A DNA stretch of 64,000 bases from Beijerinckiaceae bacterium (GCA_009773635.1 WSYC01000002.1:1-64000), one strand, 5' to 3'. Positions 19,705 through 29,741 are shown, counted from the stretch's first letter. Numbers and translations are program-made. The notes: generated from the sequence alone by a model not told the origin.

Positions 19705-21009
19705 CTACCGCCCGAATACGCGCTCGAAAATCGTCTCGACGTGCTTGAAGTGATAGCCGAGATCGAACATCGCCTCGAGCTCGGACACCGGAATCCGGCC
19801 GGAGACTTCGGCATCGTTCTTCAGCGATGTCAGGAAGTCCGCGCCATGCTCCCAGGTCTTCATCGCGTTGCGCTGCACGAGGCGGTAGCTGTCCTCGCGC
19901 GAGACGCCGGCCTGCGTCAGCGCCAGCAGCACGCGCTGCGAATTGTGGAGCCCCGCGAGCTTGTCGAGGTTCCTCTTCATGTTCTCGGGGTAGACGAGCA
20001 GCTTGTCGATGACGCCGGTGAGGCGGGAAAGCGCGAAATCGAGCGTGATTGTCGCATCCGGGCCGATGTAACGCTCGACGGAGGAATGCGAGATATCCCG
20101 CTCGTGCCAGAGCGCGACGTTTTCCATCGCCGGCAGCGCATAGGCGCGCACCATGCGGGCGAGGCCGGTGAGGTTTTCCGTCAGCACCGGGTTGCGCTTG
20201 TGCGGCATCGCCGACGAACCCTTCTGCCCCGGCGAGAAGAATTCCTCGGCCTCATAGACCTCGGTGCGCTGGAGGTGGCGGATCTCGATGGCAAGACGCT
20301 CGACTGACGAGGCCACGACGCCAAGCGTTGCGAAGTACATCGCGTGGCGGTCGCGCGGGATCACCTGCGTCGAGACCGGCTCGACCGCAAGCCCCATACG
20401 CTCGGCGACGTATTCCTCAACGCGCGGATCGATGTTCGCGAAAGTGCCGACAGCGCCGGAGATGGCGCAGGTGGCAATCTCCTGCCGGGCAGCGAGGAGA
20501 CGCGCGCGCCCACGCTCGAACTCGGCATAGGCCTGCGCGAGCTTGAGGCCGAAGGTCACCGGCTCGGCGTGGATGCCATGGCTGCGCCCGATTGTCGGCG
20601 TGAACTTGTGCTCCATCGCCCGGCGCTTGAGCGCGGCCAGAAGCTTGTCCATATCGGCGAGCAGGATATCGGTGGCGCGGGCGAGCTGCACCGAGAGCGT
20701 GGTGTCGAGCACGTCGGAGGAGGTCATGCCCTGATGCACGAAGCGCGCCTCGGGGCCGACGATTTCAGCCAGATGCGTCAGGAACGCGATGACATCGTGC
20801 TTGGTCTCGCGCTCGATCTCGTCGATCCGCGCGATATCGAAGGTCGCGGGCCCGCCCTTTTCCCAGATGATCTTCGCCGCCTCTTTCGGCACCACGCCGA
20901 GATCGGCAAGCGCATCGGTCGCATGCGCCTCGATCTCGAACCAGATGCGGAAACGGGTCTCGGGAGACCAGACAGCGACCATTTCGGGGCGGGCGTAGCG
21001 CGGGATCAT
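19705..21009 (-). CDS. purB: Adenylosuccinate lyase
   Basis: Cleaves SAICAR and adenylosuccinate in purine synthesis. The fumarase/aspartase-superfamily signature [11 protein letters not shown] is at about residues 262-272, TSSDVLDT near 85 and the catalytic-His region [10 protein letters not shown] near 140. The ATG at 21009 ([10 protein letters not shown]) matches the family start and gives 434 residues; the frame is open 25 codons further up. It is part of a minus-strand run with rpe. Confidence 0.95.
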   Translation of the reverse strand: MIPRYARPEMVAVWSPETRFRIWFEIEAHATDALADLGVVPKEAAKIIWEKGGPATFDIARIDEIERETKHDVIAFLTHLAEIVGPEARFVHQGMTSSDVLDTTLSVQLARATDILLADMDKLLAALKRRAMEHKFTPTIGRSHGIHAEPVTFGLKLAQAYAEFERGRARLLAARQEIATCAISGAVGTFANIDPRVEEYVAERMGLAVEPVSTQVIPRDRHAMYFATLGVVASSVERLAIEIRHLQRTEVYEAEEFFSPGQKGSSAMPHKRNPVLTENLTGLARMVRAYALPAMENVALWHERDISHSSVERYIGPDATITLDFALSRLTGVIDKLLVYPENMKRNLDKLAGLHNSQRVLLALTQAGVSREDSYRLVQRNAMKTWEHGADFLTSLKNDAEVSGRIPVSELEAMFDLGYHFKHVETIFERVFGR

Positions 21010-21058
21010 CGGGGTTCTCGGTGAGGTTGGGCGGCGACGCCGCGTATCGCCGGCTTCG

Positions 21059-21598
21059 TTACACGCCATCGTCCGCCGGCTCAACCGGCTTCTCGCCGGA
21101 AGGCAACAGCAGTGCTGCGGCAGCGATCATCACCGGCAGCGGCCAGGGCAGGAGATACGCCGGACAGGAGGCGAGAAACAGGAAGATCACTTGCAGGGAG
21201 GACATGATCCACGCCCGGATGAGTCTTTCCGGGTTGGGCTCGAACTGCCCTTCGAAAATGAGGATGTTGGCGGTAAAGCCGAGCGCCATGCCGCCGACGA
21301 AAAACAGCCCGAACGCGAGCGCGGCTACAAGACGCGGATAACGCCGGATAACCGGCCAAGGCATGACGACGCCAGCCAACCGTCCCGCGATCGCGCCCAC
21401 AAGCCCGCCGAAGGTCGCGATGAAGACGATCCAGTAGGTTCGCTCGTGCCAGATTTCGTCGCGCTCGATGATCCGGAGCGCGATGGCGAGGCTGGCGATC
21501 ACCGTGACGAGGCCGATGGTCACGACGGCATTGAGCTGCGCAATCCAGCGCAGAAAGAACTGCCATCGCAGACGGGCGCTGGCGGGAGCGTCCGGCAT
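21059..21598 (-). CDS. Hypothetical four-helix membrane protein
   Basis: A 179-residue protein with four hydrophobic segments and no recognised domain. Its ATG overlaps the rpe stop by one base (TGATG), implying translational coupling. It lies between rpe and purB in the same orientation. Confidence 0.65.
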   Translation of the reverse strand: MPDAPASARLRWQFFLRWIAQLNAVVTIGLVTVIASLAIALRIIERDEIWHERTYWIVFIATFGGLVGAIAGRLAGVVMPWPVIRRYPRLVAALAFGLFFVGGMALGFTANILIFEGQFEPNPERLIRAWIMSSLQVIFLFLASCPAYLLPWPLPVMIAAAALLLPSGEKPVEPADDGV

Positions 21599-22284
21599 CA
21601 GGCGCGGGCGGCATCAGCCGCGGCGCGGATCGCGGCGACATTGGCGGCATAGGCCGTCCGCCCACCCTTGAAGGCGGCAGAGCCCGCGACGAGCACGTTC
21701 GCCCCGGCGCGGACGATAGCCCCGGCGTTTTCCGGCGTCACACCGCCGTCGACCTCAAGATCGATGGCGCGATCGCCGATCAGCGCGCGGATTTCCGCGA
21801 TCGTCGTCAGCGCGGAGGGGATGAAGCTCTGCCCGCCAAAGCCGGGGTTGACGCTCATCACCAGCACGAGATCGACCATGTCGATCACCGGCGCGACCAT
21901 CGCCGCCGGTGTGCCCGGGCAGATCACGACGCCGGATTTCTTCCCCAGCGCGCGAATGGCCTGTAGCGAGCGGTGGATATGCGGGCCGGCCTCGACATGC
22001 ACCGAGATCAGGTCCGAGCCGGCATCCGCGAAATCCTTGAGGTAGGGGTCTGCGGGCGCGATCATCAGGTGGGTGTCGAACAGCTTCGGCGTGACCTTGC
22101 GGATCGCCTTGATGATTGGCGCGCCGAACGAGATGTTCGGCACGAAATGCCCGTCCATCACGTCGATATGCACCCAGTCAGCACCCGCGGCCATCATGGC
22201 CGTGACGTCGGCGCCAAGGTCGGCGAAATCGGCGGAGAGAATCGAGGGGGCAATCAGGATCGGGCGCGGGGAGGGGGCGGGCAT
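21598..22284 (-). CDS. rpe: Ribulose-phosphate 3-epimerase
   Basis: Interconverts ribulose-5-P and xylulose-5-P. TIM-barrel motifs are intact: [42 protein letters not shown] and [11 protein letters not shown], with the metal-binding His/Asp residues in place. The ATG at 22284 gives 228 residues, normal for Rpe. Confidence 0.95.
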   Translation of the reverse strand: MPAPSPRPILIAPSILSADFADLGADVTAMMAAGADWVHIDVMDGHFVPNISFGAPIIKAIRKVTPKLFDTHLMIAPADPYLKDFADAGSDLISVHVEAGPHIHRSLQAIRALGKKSGVVICPGTPAAMVAPVIDMVDLVLVMSVNPGFGGQSFIPSALTTIAEIRALIGDRAIDLEVDGGVTPENAGAIVRAGANVLVAGSAAFKGGRTAYAANVAAIRAAADAARA

Positions 22285-22313
22285 GGTCAATCTTCCAAAT
22301 CTATTTCTTGTTC

Positions 22314-22377
22314 GCATTTTCTTCACGCGAACCGGGGGCCACTTCGCTTGAACCGAAGGTCCGCGCAAGCGAAAATG
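22314..22377. repeat. Dispersed hairpin element, copy B (degenerate right arm)
   Basis: The left arm GCATTTTC (22314-22321) and the 28-nt core (22322-22349) match copy A closely. The right arm starts GAA and then diverges; a complementary GAAAATG occurs only at 22371-22377, as if some 20 bases had been inserted. It lies upstream of rpe, between it and the transporter gene. Confidence 0.75.
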
Positions 22378-22379
22378 TT

Positions 22380-23327
22380 TCACGGGGGTTCCAGCCGCGC
22401 CTTGACGGCCTTGAGAATAATCGGGGCAATATAGATCGGAACCTGTGCAAGGGCGAAATAAAGGAAGGTTGTCTGTGGCACCACAGAAAAGATCGGCGCC
22501 ATCAACAGCCCCATGTTGCGCAACCCGATGCAAATCGCGGTCGTGAACCGGTCGTTGAAGCCGAAAGCGCGCGCGAGCCCGTAGGCCAGCGCGAAGCACA
22601 CCGCTGAAAACGCCGAGGAGGCGAGCAGGATCGAGATCACCAGAACCGGCGTGCTCAAGGCGGCATCGATCACCCCGTCCATCGCCGCGATGGCGAAGAG
22701 AAAGAACAGCACCACGCCCATGCCGTCGAATTCGTTTTTCAGCGCGGCGATACGCGCCATGCCCAGCACTTTGCGCACGGCAAGCCCCACGAGCATGCCG
22801 CCGCCGATGAAAATCGCCAGCCTTTGTGCCAGCGCGAAGGGGGAGATCGGCACCTCCGCTCCTGCAAGAGCGCTCGCGAGTGCCGGCGAGGCCACCGGCG
22901 CCAGCACCATGCCGAGCACGAGGAGCGTCAGCGCGAGACTGTTCTCAAGCCCCAGCACGCTGGCAAAGGCGGGGGAGGCCATCAGCGGCGGTGCCGCGGC
23001 CATCAGCGCGATGCCGAGGCGGATGCCGGGGTCCAGCCCGGCTGCGAGCGGGGTTGCCAGGATCACCCAGGCGACGAGCGGCGGGATGAGCGTCGAGATC
23101 GCGAGTCCATACCCGAGCCGGACCGGCCGTGCCACCACCGCCCGAAGCCCCGGAAGGTTCGCCCGCGCGAAGCTCAGGACGATGAAGGTGAAAATCGAGA
23201 TCGGGATCACCGGCCGCAGCACAGCGGCGATCTGCGGCAGGGCAAGGCCGAGGAAAATCGACAGGGCATAGGCGGCTGCGGCGTGGCGGCCGACATAGGC
23301 AAGGGCGGAGCGTAGGGGATTCAGCAT
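22380..23327 (-). CDS. Bile acid:sodium symporter (BASS)-family transporter
   Basis: A 315-residue protein with about ten hydrophobic helices and two related halves containing the discontinuous-helix-like segments (SPAFASVLG and [11 protein letters not shown]). This resembles BASS-type Na+ symporters. The substrate cannot be inferred from neighbours. Confidence 0.7.
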   Translation of the reverse strand: MLNPLRSALAYVGRHAAAAYALSIFLGLALPQIAAVLRPVIPISIFTFIVLSFARANLPGLRAVVARPVRLGYGLAISTLIPPLVAWVILATPLAAGLDPGIRLGIALMAAAPPLMASPAFASVLGLENSLALTLLVLGMVLAPVASPALASALAGAEVPISPFALAQRLAIFIGGGMLVGLAVRKVLGMARIAALKNEFDGMGVVLFFLFAIAAMDGVIDAALSTPVLVISILLASSAFSAVCFALAYGLARAFGFNDRFTTAICIGLRNMGLLMAPIFSVVPQTTFLYFALAQVPIYIAPIILKAVKARLEPP

Positions 23328-23452
23328 TGGATTTGGTGCATTTCAGTAAAAAATGCCGGAATCACGAGGGATTCCACCGCGTATTCCGGAAAATCTTGAT
23401 TGAAACATGAAGGGGCTTTCTGCAGGATAGCGGGAATTGATGAGGGGTTCCG

Positions 23453-24697
23453 ATGCGGTTTGATGTTCTGGTTCTCGGCGGCGGTATCGTCGGGACGGCG
23501 CTTGCGCTTGATCTGGCATTGCGCGGCAAATCTGTTGCCATCGTTGAACGCGGAGCTCCGGGGGGTGAAACCTCCTTCGGCAATGCCGGGCTGATCCAGA
23601 GCGAAGCGATGATGCCTTACGCGTTTCCGCGTGACCCTCTCCTTCTCCTTCAATACGCCCTCAATCTCAAGCCGGAAGCGCATTATCATCCCAAGGATGT
23701 GTTCAAGGTCGCGCCGTTCCTCTGGCGCTATTTCCGGGCCTCGAACCGGGAAGGCCAGCTCAGGACCGCAGCGGCAAATTTTCCGCTGTTCAGCGCTTGT
23801 CTTGCCGAGCACGAGCGGCTGGCGACGGCGGCTGGCGTGCAGGCGATGCTGCGGCCCGGCGGCTGGATCAAGGCCTATCGCGATGGCAAGCACATGGACG
23901 AGGATGTCCGCCAGACGGCGATCGACGTTGGCCCCTTCGGTGTGAAATACGATGTGCTCGATCGTGCGGCGCTTCAGGCGCGCGAGCCGAGCCTGTCGGA
24001 TGTCGTCGTCGGCGGCATTCACTGGACGACGCCCTTCAGCCTCAACGACCCGGAAGCGCTGACGCTGGCCTATGCGAAGGCGTTCGAGGCGCTTGGCGGC
24101 AAGGTGATCCATGGCGATGCGATGAGCCTTGCCGAGGAGCGCGACGGTTGGTCGGTCAAGACCGGAGAGGGGCTCGTCTCCGCGCCCGATTGCGTTGTCG
24201 CGCTCGGCCCCTGGGCGCCGGATCTCTTGCGGCCGATGGGCTACACGGTGCCGATGGGCGTCAAGCGTGGCTACCATGTCCACATGCGCCCCAAGGGGAA
24301 CGCAACGCTGAACGTGCCGGTGCTCGACGCCGATGTCGGCTACATGATGGTGCCAATGGCGCGCGGTATCCGCCTGACGTCCGGTGCGGAATTTGCGGAT
24401 CGCGATTCACCGCAAACGCCGGTCCAGATCGACATGATCGAACCCTATGCGCGCGAGATGATGCCGCTCGAAGGCCGGGTGGAGGCCAGGCCCTGGATGG
24501 GCTCGCGCCCCTGCATGCCGGATATGCTCTGTGTGGTCGGCAAGGCGCCCAAGCACAAGGGCCTCTGGCTCAACTTCGGCCATGCACACCACGGGTTGAC
24601 GCTTGCCGGCTCCTGCGCGCGCCTTCTTGGCGAGATGATCACCGGCGAGAAGCCCTACGCGGACCCCGCCCCCTACAGCCTCGTCCGCTTCAACTGA
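23453..24697 (+). CDS. FAD-dependent D-amino-acid dehydrogenase-like enzyme (DadA/D-hydroxyproline type)
   Basis: A DAO-fold flavoprotein with the N-terminal GGGIVGTALALDL and the FGNAGLIQSEA segment after the first strand. The C-terminal NFGHAHHGLTLAGSC is the usual FAD/substrate segment of DadA-like enzymes. The NAGLIQ...PYAFPRD pattern resembles rhizobial D-hydroxyproline dehydrogenases. With the hydroxyproline genes 10 kb away, oxidation of cis-4-hydroxy-D-proline is a plausible but unproven role. Partner subunits are not present. Confidence 0.75.
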   Translation: MRFDVLVLGGGIVGTALALDLALRGKSVAIVERGAPGGETSFGNAGLIQSEAMMPYAFPRDPLLLLQYALNLKPEAHYHPKDVFKVAPFLWRYFRASNREGQLRTAAANFPLFSACLAEHERLATAAGVQAMLRPGGWIKAYRDGKHMDEDVRQTAIDVGPFGVKYDVLDRAALQAREPSLSDVVVGGIHWTTPFSLNDPEALTLAYAKAFEALGGKVIHGDAMSLAEERDGWSVKTGEGLVSAPDCVVALGPWAPDLLRPMGYTVPMGVKRGYHVHMRPKGNATLNVPVLDADVGYMMVPMARGIRLTSGAEFADRDSPQTPVQIDMIEPYAREMMPLEGRVEARPWMGSRPCMPDMLCVVGKAPKHKGLWLNFGHAHHGLTLAGSCARLLGEMITGEKPYADPAPYSLVRFN

Positions 24698-24755
24698 GGT
24701 GGGTGCCGGCAGCCGAAAAACGTTTGCACCGGAATCGGTTAGCAACCGTTGCAGA

Positions 24756-24814
24756 AGCGGTGAATCATGGACTTCAACAGGTGAATCGCGCGCTTCAGAA
24801 GGTGATTCAAGCGC
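24756..24814. repeat. Three imperfect 21-bp direct repeats
   Basis: GGTGAATCA (24759), GGTGAATCG (24780) and GGTGATTCA (24801) recur with exactly 21-bp spacing, each followed by a similar 'nnnCTTCA' stretch. They lie between two convergent genes. The spacing equals two helical turns or seven codons. Confidence 0.5.
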
Positions 24815-24838
24815 CGGCTTGACAATCAGCGGCTGCAC

Positions 24839-25891
24839 TCAGCCGAACCTGTCCCGCCAGCTTGGCAAGGCGTCGGGAAACGGCAGGGCCGTCGCCTGAT
24901 AGACGCCGATGGCAATCGCGCGGGCGACGCAATCCGCCGCCAGCATGCCGAGCAGGGTGAGATCATAGGCCGGATCGCGGAGCGCGATCTCGCCCGTTGC
25001 CGCCGCGAAAATCGTATCCCCGTCCATCGGTGCATGCGCCGGGCGGATCGCGCGGGCAAGCCCGTCCTGCGCCATGATCGCGAGGCGTTTGGCTTGTGGT
25101 TTTGTCAGGATGGCATTCGTGACGATGGTGCCGATAGTCGTCGCCGGTTCGGCAGCATGGCCCTTGATGCGGAGCGTGAGCGCGTCAGCCGGCATCGCGT
25201 TGGGCAGGCCGAGCCCGCCGAATTCAGCACCCTGCTCGTAAGGCGCCGCCCAGAAATGCGGGCCATCACCGATGGTGGCGGCACCGATGGCATTCACCGC
25301 CATGAAGGCCTGAACGATGAGTCCACCGGCCGTTGTTGCCGAGGCCGTGCCAAAGCCACCCTTGAGGTTCGCGGTGGTGGCACCAAACCCGGCACCCGTC
25401 GAGCCAAGGTCGAATTCAGGACTGGCGACACCGATGGCCTGATAACCGAGTTGCCAATAGGGCGGCATGACGGGAGGAGCGGCAGCAGGCCTCTCTCTTG
25501 TCAGCCAGGGCTTCTCGCCGCCGTTGAGAAGATCGAACAGGATTGCCTGCGGCACGATCGGTACCAGAGCGGACCGGATCGCAAAGCCGCGTCCCATGGC
25601 AACCAGCGCCGCCATCGCGCCGCCGGCGGCGTCGAGCCCGAAGCCGGAACCACCTGAAAGAATGAGGGCATCGACGGTCCCGACCGTCATCTCCGGTTCG
25701 AGAAGCGCGGTATCGCGTCCCGCCGGTGCGCCGCCGAGAATGGAAACCGAAGCGGTGGCGGGCTGGTCGAACAGCACGGCGGTAACGCCTGTGGCGGCGC
25801 TGGCGTCATCGGCATGGCCGATCCGCACACCGGGAATGAGACTGGTCGCCGAGGCGGATTTCCTGGAAGGAATGGAGGGCATGCGGGGCAC
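24839..25891 (-). CDS. P1-family (S58, DmpA-like) peptidase
   Basis: An Ntn-type self-processing aminopeptidase family protein. LIPGVRIGHAD near the N-terminus, SGGSGFGLDAAGG near residue 80, and the ATTIGTIVTNA segment near 250, where family members cleave themselves, are all present. LARAIRPAHAPMDGDTIFA is a strong family block. 350 residues. Substrate unknown. Confidence 0.82.
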   Translation of the reverse strand: MPRMPSIPSRKSASATSLIPGVRIGHADDASAATGVTAVLFDQPATASVSILGGAPAGRDTALLEPEMTVGTVDALILSGGSGFGLDAAGGAMAALVAMGRGFAIRSALVPIVPQAILFDLLNGGEKPWLTRERPAAAPPVMPPYWQLGYQAIGVASPEFDLGSTGAGFGATTANLKGGFGTASATTAGGLIVQAFMAVNAIGAATIGDGPHFWAAPYEQGAEFGGLGLPNAMPADALTLRIKGHAAEPATTIGTIVTNAILTKPQAKRLAIMAQDGLARAIRPAHAPMDGDTIFAAATGEIALRDPAYDLTLLGMLAADCVARAIAIGVYQATALPFPDALPSWRDRFG

Positions 25892-26025
25892 CGGTGCAGT
25901 TGTCTGGCAGAACTCACGACAAGGTGTCCGCTTCTTCGGGCAATCTCAACCGGATTTGGCTTTTTCTCAACGCCTGATGCGGTATGGAGGGAGCGAAGCT
26001 GCCGCCATCCAACCTCAGGGGCACC

Positions 26026-26763
26026 ATGACACCGGAACTGACACTGCCTGCGATTGCGCTCGCTGGCCTGCTCTCGTTTCTCAGCCCCTGCGTGCTGCCG
26101 CTGGTGCCACCCTATCTGTGCTATCTCGCGGGCACCAGCGTGAGTGAACTTGCGAAGGCGGGCGAGGTCGATACCGCGCTTCGGCGGCACGCGCTGCTCG
26201 CGGCGCTGTTCTTCGTGCTCGGCTTTTCCTGCGTGTTCATCGCACTGGGGGCGGGGGCTTCGCTGATCGGAGCGGTGCTGCGCGCGTATTCCCATGTGCT
26301 GAGCCAGGTTGCAGGCGTTGCGATCATCATCATGGGGCTGCATTTTCTCGGAGTGTTCCGTCTTGGCTTTCTCAGCCGGGAGGCGCGGCTGGAGGTTGAC
26401 AAGCCCGCCGGGCCGCTGGGCGCCTTCGTGATGGGATTGGCGTTCGCCTTCGGCTGGACGCCTTGCATCGGCCCGGTGCTTGCAGGCGTGCTGGCGGTCG
26501 CAGGGAGCGAGGCCTCCGTGGTTCGCGGGGCAGGGCTGCTCGCGGTTTATTCCGCCGGGCTCGGCGTGCCCTTCCTGCTCGCGGCCTTCGCGATGGGGCC
26601 GTTCATGCGCCTTCTGCAACGCTTCCGGCAGCACATTGGCAAGGTGGAGAAGGTGATGGGCGCGCTGCTGGTCCTGACCGGCATCGGTTTCCTCACGGGC
26701 TCGATCAGCCAGATGGGGTTCTATCTGCTCGAAGCCTTCCCGATTCTCGGTAGACTGGGCTAA
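26026..26763 (+). CDS. ccdA: Cytochrome c biogenesis protein CcdA (DsbD-family thiol transporter)
   Basis: Carries reducing equivalents from the cytoplasm to the periplasm for cytochrome c maturation. Six transmembrane helices and the two redox Cys in LSPCVLPL and WTPCIGPV mark the family. The ATG at 26026 gives 245 residues; the frame is open 14 codons upstream. Confidence 0.9.
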   Translation: MTPELTLPAIALAGLLSFLSPCVLPLVPPYLCYLAGTSVSELAKAGEVDTALRRHALLAALFFVLGFSCVFIALGAGASLIGAVLRAYSHVLSQVAGVAIIIMGLHFLGVFRLGFLSREARLEVDKPAGPLGAFVMGLAFAFGWTPCIGPVLAGVLAVAGSEASVVRGAGLLAVYSAGLGVPFLLAAFAMGPFMRLLQRFRQHIGKVEKVMGALLVLTGIGFLTGSISQMGFYLLEAFPILGRLG

Positions 26764-26808
26764 TCTGGCAAGCTGGGCTAGTCTTCCCCGGCAACCCCGG
26801 AGAACCCC

Positions 26809-27201
26809 ATGCGCCTTCTGGCCGACCATGAACTGAGCGACGCTGCCCGCGCAGTCTTTGATGACATCCGCGCGACGCGGAAAAGCGATTTCGTCAACAA
26901 TTTCTGGCGCGCGCTGGCGCATGATCCGGTCCAGCTCCGGCAGGTGTGGGAGGAGGCGAAGACGGTGATGGCGCCCGGCGCGCTCGATCCGATGATCAAG
27001 GAGCTGCTCTATATCGCCGCTTCCGTCACCAACGGTTGCCAGTATTGCATCGCCTCACACGGCGCGGCAGCGCGTGCGAAGGGCATGAGCGAGGCGCACT
27101 ACATGGAGCTGATGGCGGTGGTCGGCCTCGCCAACAAGACGAATCGTCTTGCTGTCGGCCTGCAGGTGCCGGTCGACGATGCCTTCAAGCCATTGGAATA
27201 A
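26809..27201 (+). CDS. Carboxymuconolactone decarboxylase/AhpD-like protein
   Basis: A 130-residue CMD-fold protein with the redox pair GCQYCIASH (CxxC followed by His three residues on), as in AhpD-type peroxidase partners. It lies 45 bp after ccdA. A thiol-reductant function is likely from the CxxC; the natural electron donor is unknown. Confidence 0.8.
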   Translation: MRLLADHELSDAARAVFDDIRATRKSDFVNNFWRALAHDPVQLRQVWEEAKTVMAPGALDPMIKELLYIAASVTNGCQYCIASHGAAARAKGMSEAHYMELMAVVGLANKTNRLAVGLQVPVDDAFKPLE

Positions 27202-27282
27202 CGGATAAAACAAGCGCCCTGAAATCGGGTGGTTTTGGCCTTGGTGAAGCGCGATGGTTTGCGCCCAGTCAAGGAGGATTTC

Positions 27283-27801
27283 ATGTCAGCTATTGCCACA
27301 CTCGCTCGCACCTCAAGTGCCCAACATACCCCGGTCGCGATTTCCGGCCTGTCGTATGCGCCGTATGCATCGCTCTTCAGCCTCACCGATGCGGAACTCG
27401 AAGCGCGCGGCATGCGTCGTTATTTTGCGCCGGAGAACCCTGCAATCGGCTATCCCTGCCGCGTCAGCCTCGCGTTTGCGAAGCCCGGCGAGGAATTGCT
27501 GCTGGTGAACTACCGGCATCTCGACAAGCCCGGCACGCCGTATCGATCGGAAGGGCCGATCTTCATCCGGCGTAACGCCGTTGCCTTCGCCAAGGCCGAT
27601 GCCTATCCCGAAATCATCATGCAGCGGGAAATGTCTGTGCGCGCCTATGACGCCGCCGGCTTCATGCTTGAGGGGGAGCTTGCAGAGAAAGAGGGGCTGA
27701 AGGCGCTCGTGGACACGTGGTTTGCGCGGGCCGATGTCGCGCATGTCGACATCCATTCCGCCCGGCGCGGCTGCTTCTTCTGCCGGATCGAACGCGCCTA
27801 G
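27283..27801 (+). CDS. DUF1203 family protein
   Basis: A 172-residue protein with the DUF1203 pattern: an N-terminal half with GYPCRVSLAFAKPGEELLL and a YRSEGPIFIRR block, and a C-terminal RRGCFFCRIER. AAGGAGG at 27271-27277 precisely positions the ATG at 27283. Function of the family is unknown. Confidence 0.8.
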   Translation: MSAIATLARTSSAQHTPVAISGLSYAPYASLFSLTDAELEARGMRRYFAPENPAIGYPCRVSLAFAKPGEELLLVNYRHLDKPGTPYRSEGPIFIRRNAVAFAKADAYPEIIMQREMSVRAYDAAGFMLEGELAEKEGLKALVDTWFARADVAHVDIHSARRGCFFCRIERA

Positions 27802-27823
27802 GCGCTGTTCCGTCACCGCAAGC

Positions 27824-27972
27824 AAAAAGCCCGCCTTTCAGCGCGGCCTTCCCGAGCGAAGTGGCCCCGGTTCGCGTGAAGGGAAGGCCACAAACAAAAA
27901 GCCCGCCTTTCAGCGCGGCCTTCCCGAGCGAAGTGGTTCCGGTTCGCGTGAAGGGAAGGCCACAAACAAAAA
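27824..27972. repeat. 72-bp tandem repeat, two units plus partial third, each carrying a hairpin element (copies C1 and C2)
   Basis: Units begin at 27824, 27896 and 27968 with AAAAAGCCCGCCTTTC. The first two contain perfect 9-base arms GGCCTTCCC/GGGAAGGCC (27845-27889 and 27917-27961) around the conserved core in inverse orientation. The third start continues directly into an intact terminator hairpin. The layout looks like an element inserted into the terminator loop and then duplicated. Confidence 0.9.
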
Positions 27973-27996
27973 GCCCGCCTTTCGGCGGGCTTTCCG
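27968..27996 (-). terminator. Intrinsic terminator of the liv operon (minus strand)
   Basis: GCCCGCC with GGCGGGC around a TTTC loop (27973-27990), extended by A/T pairs. Read on the minus strand the stem is followed by TTTTTGTTTG, 40 bp after the stop of the substrate-binding protein. It can also act for the convergent DUF1203 gene. Confidence 0.85.
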
Positions 27997-28032
27997 TTTC
28001 AAAGCCGGAGCTTTGGCTGGGTTTCCCCGTTC

Positions 28033-29148
28033 TTAGTTCTGAACGTAGGTAACCTTGCCGTCAGCACCCTTCTTCCAGGTGTACATGACGTAATCCGGGC
28101 GGGTGATGTCGCCCTTCTTGTCGTAGCTGAGTTCGCCGATCACGGTCTTGAACTTCTGACCGGAGTGGATCTGCGCAGCGACCTTCTTCGGATCAAGCGA
28201 CTTGGCGGATTCAGCAGCCTGCTTGATGACTTCCATCGCGGCGTAGGTGTAGAGCGTATAGGCTTCCGGGTTGATGCCCTTGGCCTTGTAGGCGTCCACG
28301 ACCTTCTTGGCTTCCGGGCGGTTGCGCGGATCCGGCGGGAAGGTCATCAGGGTGCCTTCGACGCCCGGACCACCGATGGTGGCGAACTCGTCGGAGGTGA
28401 TGCCGTCACCCGACATCAGGACAGCCTTGACGCCCTGGTCACGCATCTGGCGGATGATGAGGCCGCCTTCGGTGTGCAGGCCACCCCAGTAGACGACATC
28501 GACAGCAGCGTTCTTGATCTTGGTGACGAGGGCCGAGAAGTCCTTTTCACCGGTGTTCACGCCTTCGTACATCACTTCCTTGACGCCGGCCTTGTTCATG
28601 GCCTTCTTCGTCTCGTCCGCGAGGCCCTGGCCGTAGGTCGTCTTGTCATGGACGACGGCGACCTTCTTGCCCTTCATGTTCTTGGCGAGGTAGTCAGCGG
28701 CAACCGCGCCCTGCTGATCGTCACGGCCACAGGTACGGAACACGTTCCACAGCTTGCGCTCGGTGACCTTCGGGTTCGTCGCCGACGGGGTGATCACGAG
28801 AACACCGTTTTCGGCATAGACTTCGGATGCCGGAATCGTCACGCCCGAGTTGAAGGGGCCGACCACGAACTTGATGCCGTCACCGACGAACTTGTTCGCC
28901 ACCGAGACGCCCTGCTTCGGGTCCGAAACGTCGTCACCCTTCGAGAGGGCGAGCTTCTGGCCCATGATACCGCCGGCTGCGTTGAAATCCGCAACAGCCT
29001 GTTCAGCACCATCCGTCAGCTGCTTGCCGAAGGCGGCGTTCGGACCGGTGATCGGACCCGTGACGCCAAATTTCAGCTGCGCATTGGCCGCACCCGCAAA
29101 AGCAAGGGTCGCGGCAAGCGCAACGCCGGCCAACAAAGTTTTCTTCAT
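28033..29148 (-). CDS. Branched-chain amino acid-type ABC transporter substrate-binding protein
   Basis: A periplasmic LivJ/LivK-type receptor with a cleavable signal (MKKTLLAGVALAATLAFAGAA). The mature start LKFGVTGPITGPNAAFGKQ and GGIMGQKLALSKGDD are typical. A GGGAGAGAC site precedes the ATG at 29148. 371 residues. It is followed upstream by the matching ATPases and permeases in the same direction, with a 200-bp gap that probably holds its own promoter. Confidence 0.92.
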   Translation of the reverse strand: MKKTLLAGVALAATLAFAGAANAQLKFGVTGPITGPNAAFGKQLTDGAEQAVADFNAAGGIMGQKLALSKGDDVSDPKQGVSVANKFVGDGIKFVVGPFNSGVTIPASEVYAENGVLVITPSATNPKVTERKLWNVFRTCGRDDQQGAVAADYLAKNMKGKKVAVVHDKTTYGQGLADETKKAMNKAGVKEVMYEGVNTGEKDFSALVTKIKNAAVDVVYWGGLHTEGGLIIRQMRDQGVKAVLMSGDGITSDEFATIGGPGVEGTLMTFPPDPRNRPEAKKVVDAYKAKGINPEAYTLYTYAAMEVIKQAAESAKSLDPKKVAAQIHSGQKFKTVIGELSYDKKGDITRPDYVMYTWKKGADGKVTYVQN

Positions 29149-29348
29149 CAGGTCTCTCCCTGTGACTGATAAAAACGGGTTCACATCGCTACCCGCGAGC
29201 GTTTCCAAACGCACTATGTCTTGATTGACCACCACCAGTGCGAGAGCGGAAACCCGTTTCGCACGCGGCGGTGTTTGAGTACGCCTGAAGCCATCAAAGC
29301 CGGTTTTTTCCACTCTGTCACCAGCCAAATCGAATGTTTTTTTGCCTT

Positions 29349-29699
29349 TTACGCACTCTTTCGCCGCCAGGAGAAGGCCCCGGTTTTTTCAAAGGCGAAG
29401 GAATACTGCCGCGCCATTGCTCCGGCGCGCTGGTTACGCCAGCCGAGCCAGGCGCAGAAGGTGATCACCGCCGTATCGACGAGGTAATACTTCAGCGAGA
29501 ACAGCGTGCCCTCGAACAGCGCGAAATGGATGAAGCGCACGGCGAGGCCGAGGATCATCATGTAGGGGATCAGCGTCCAGGACGGCTTCCAGGAGCCAGC
29601 GATTGCCTTTCCGGCGCGCCAGGCGGCCCAGCCACCCATGATGACCGTGACCAGCAGGAACAGCCAGACCGAGGGTTCCTCGTAGAGAATGCCTTGCAT
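29349..29699 (-). CDS. DUF6867-like small membrane protein
   Basis: A 116-residue protein with about three hydrophobic segments (LLVTVIMGGWAAW, YMMILGLAVRFIHFALF, YYLVDTAVITFCAWLGW). Its place next to livF, 42 bp downstream of it, is characteristic of Rhizobiales. A role as accessory to the importer is inferred from position only. Confidence 0.7.
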   Translation of the reverse strand: MQGILYEEPSVWLFLLVTVIMGGWAAWRAGKAIAGSWKPSWTLIPYMMILGLAVRFIHFALFEGTLFSLKYYLVDTAVITFCAWLGWRNQRAGAMARQYSFAFEKTGAFSWRRKSA

Positions 29700-29741
29700 T
29701 GCCAGAACTCCGTTGCCTCCAGTCGAGGTCTTGTTGTTCGT

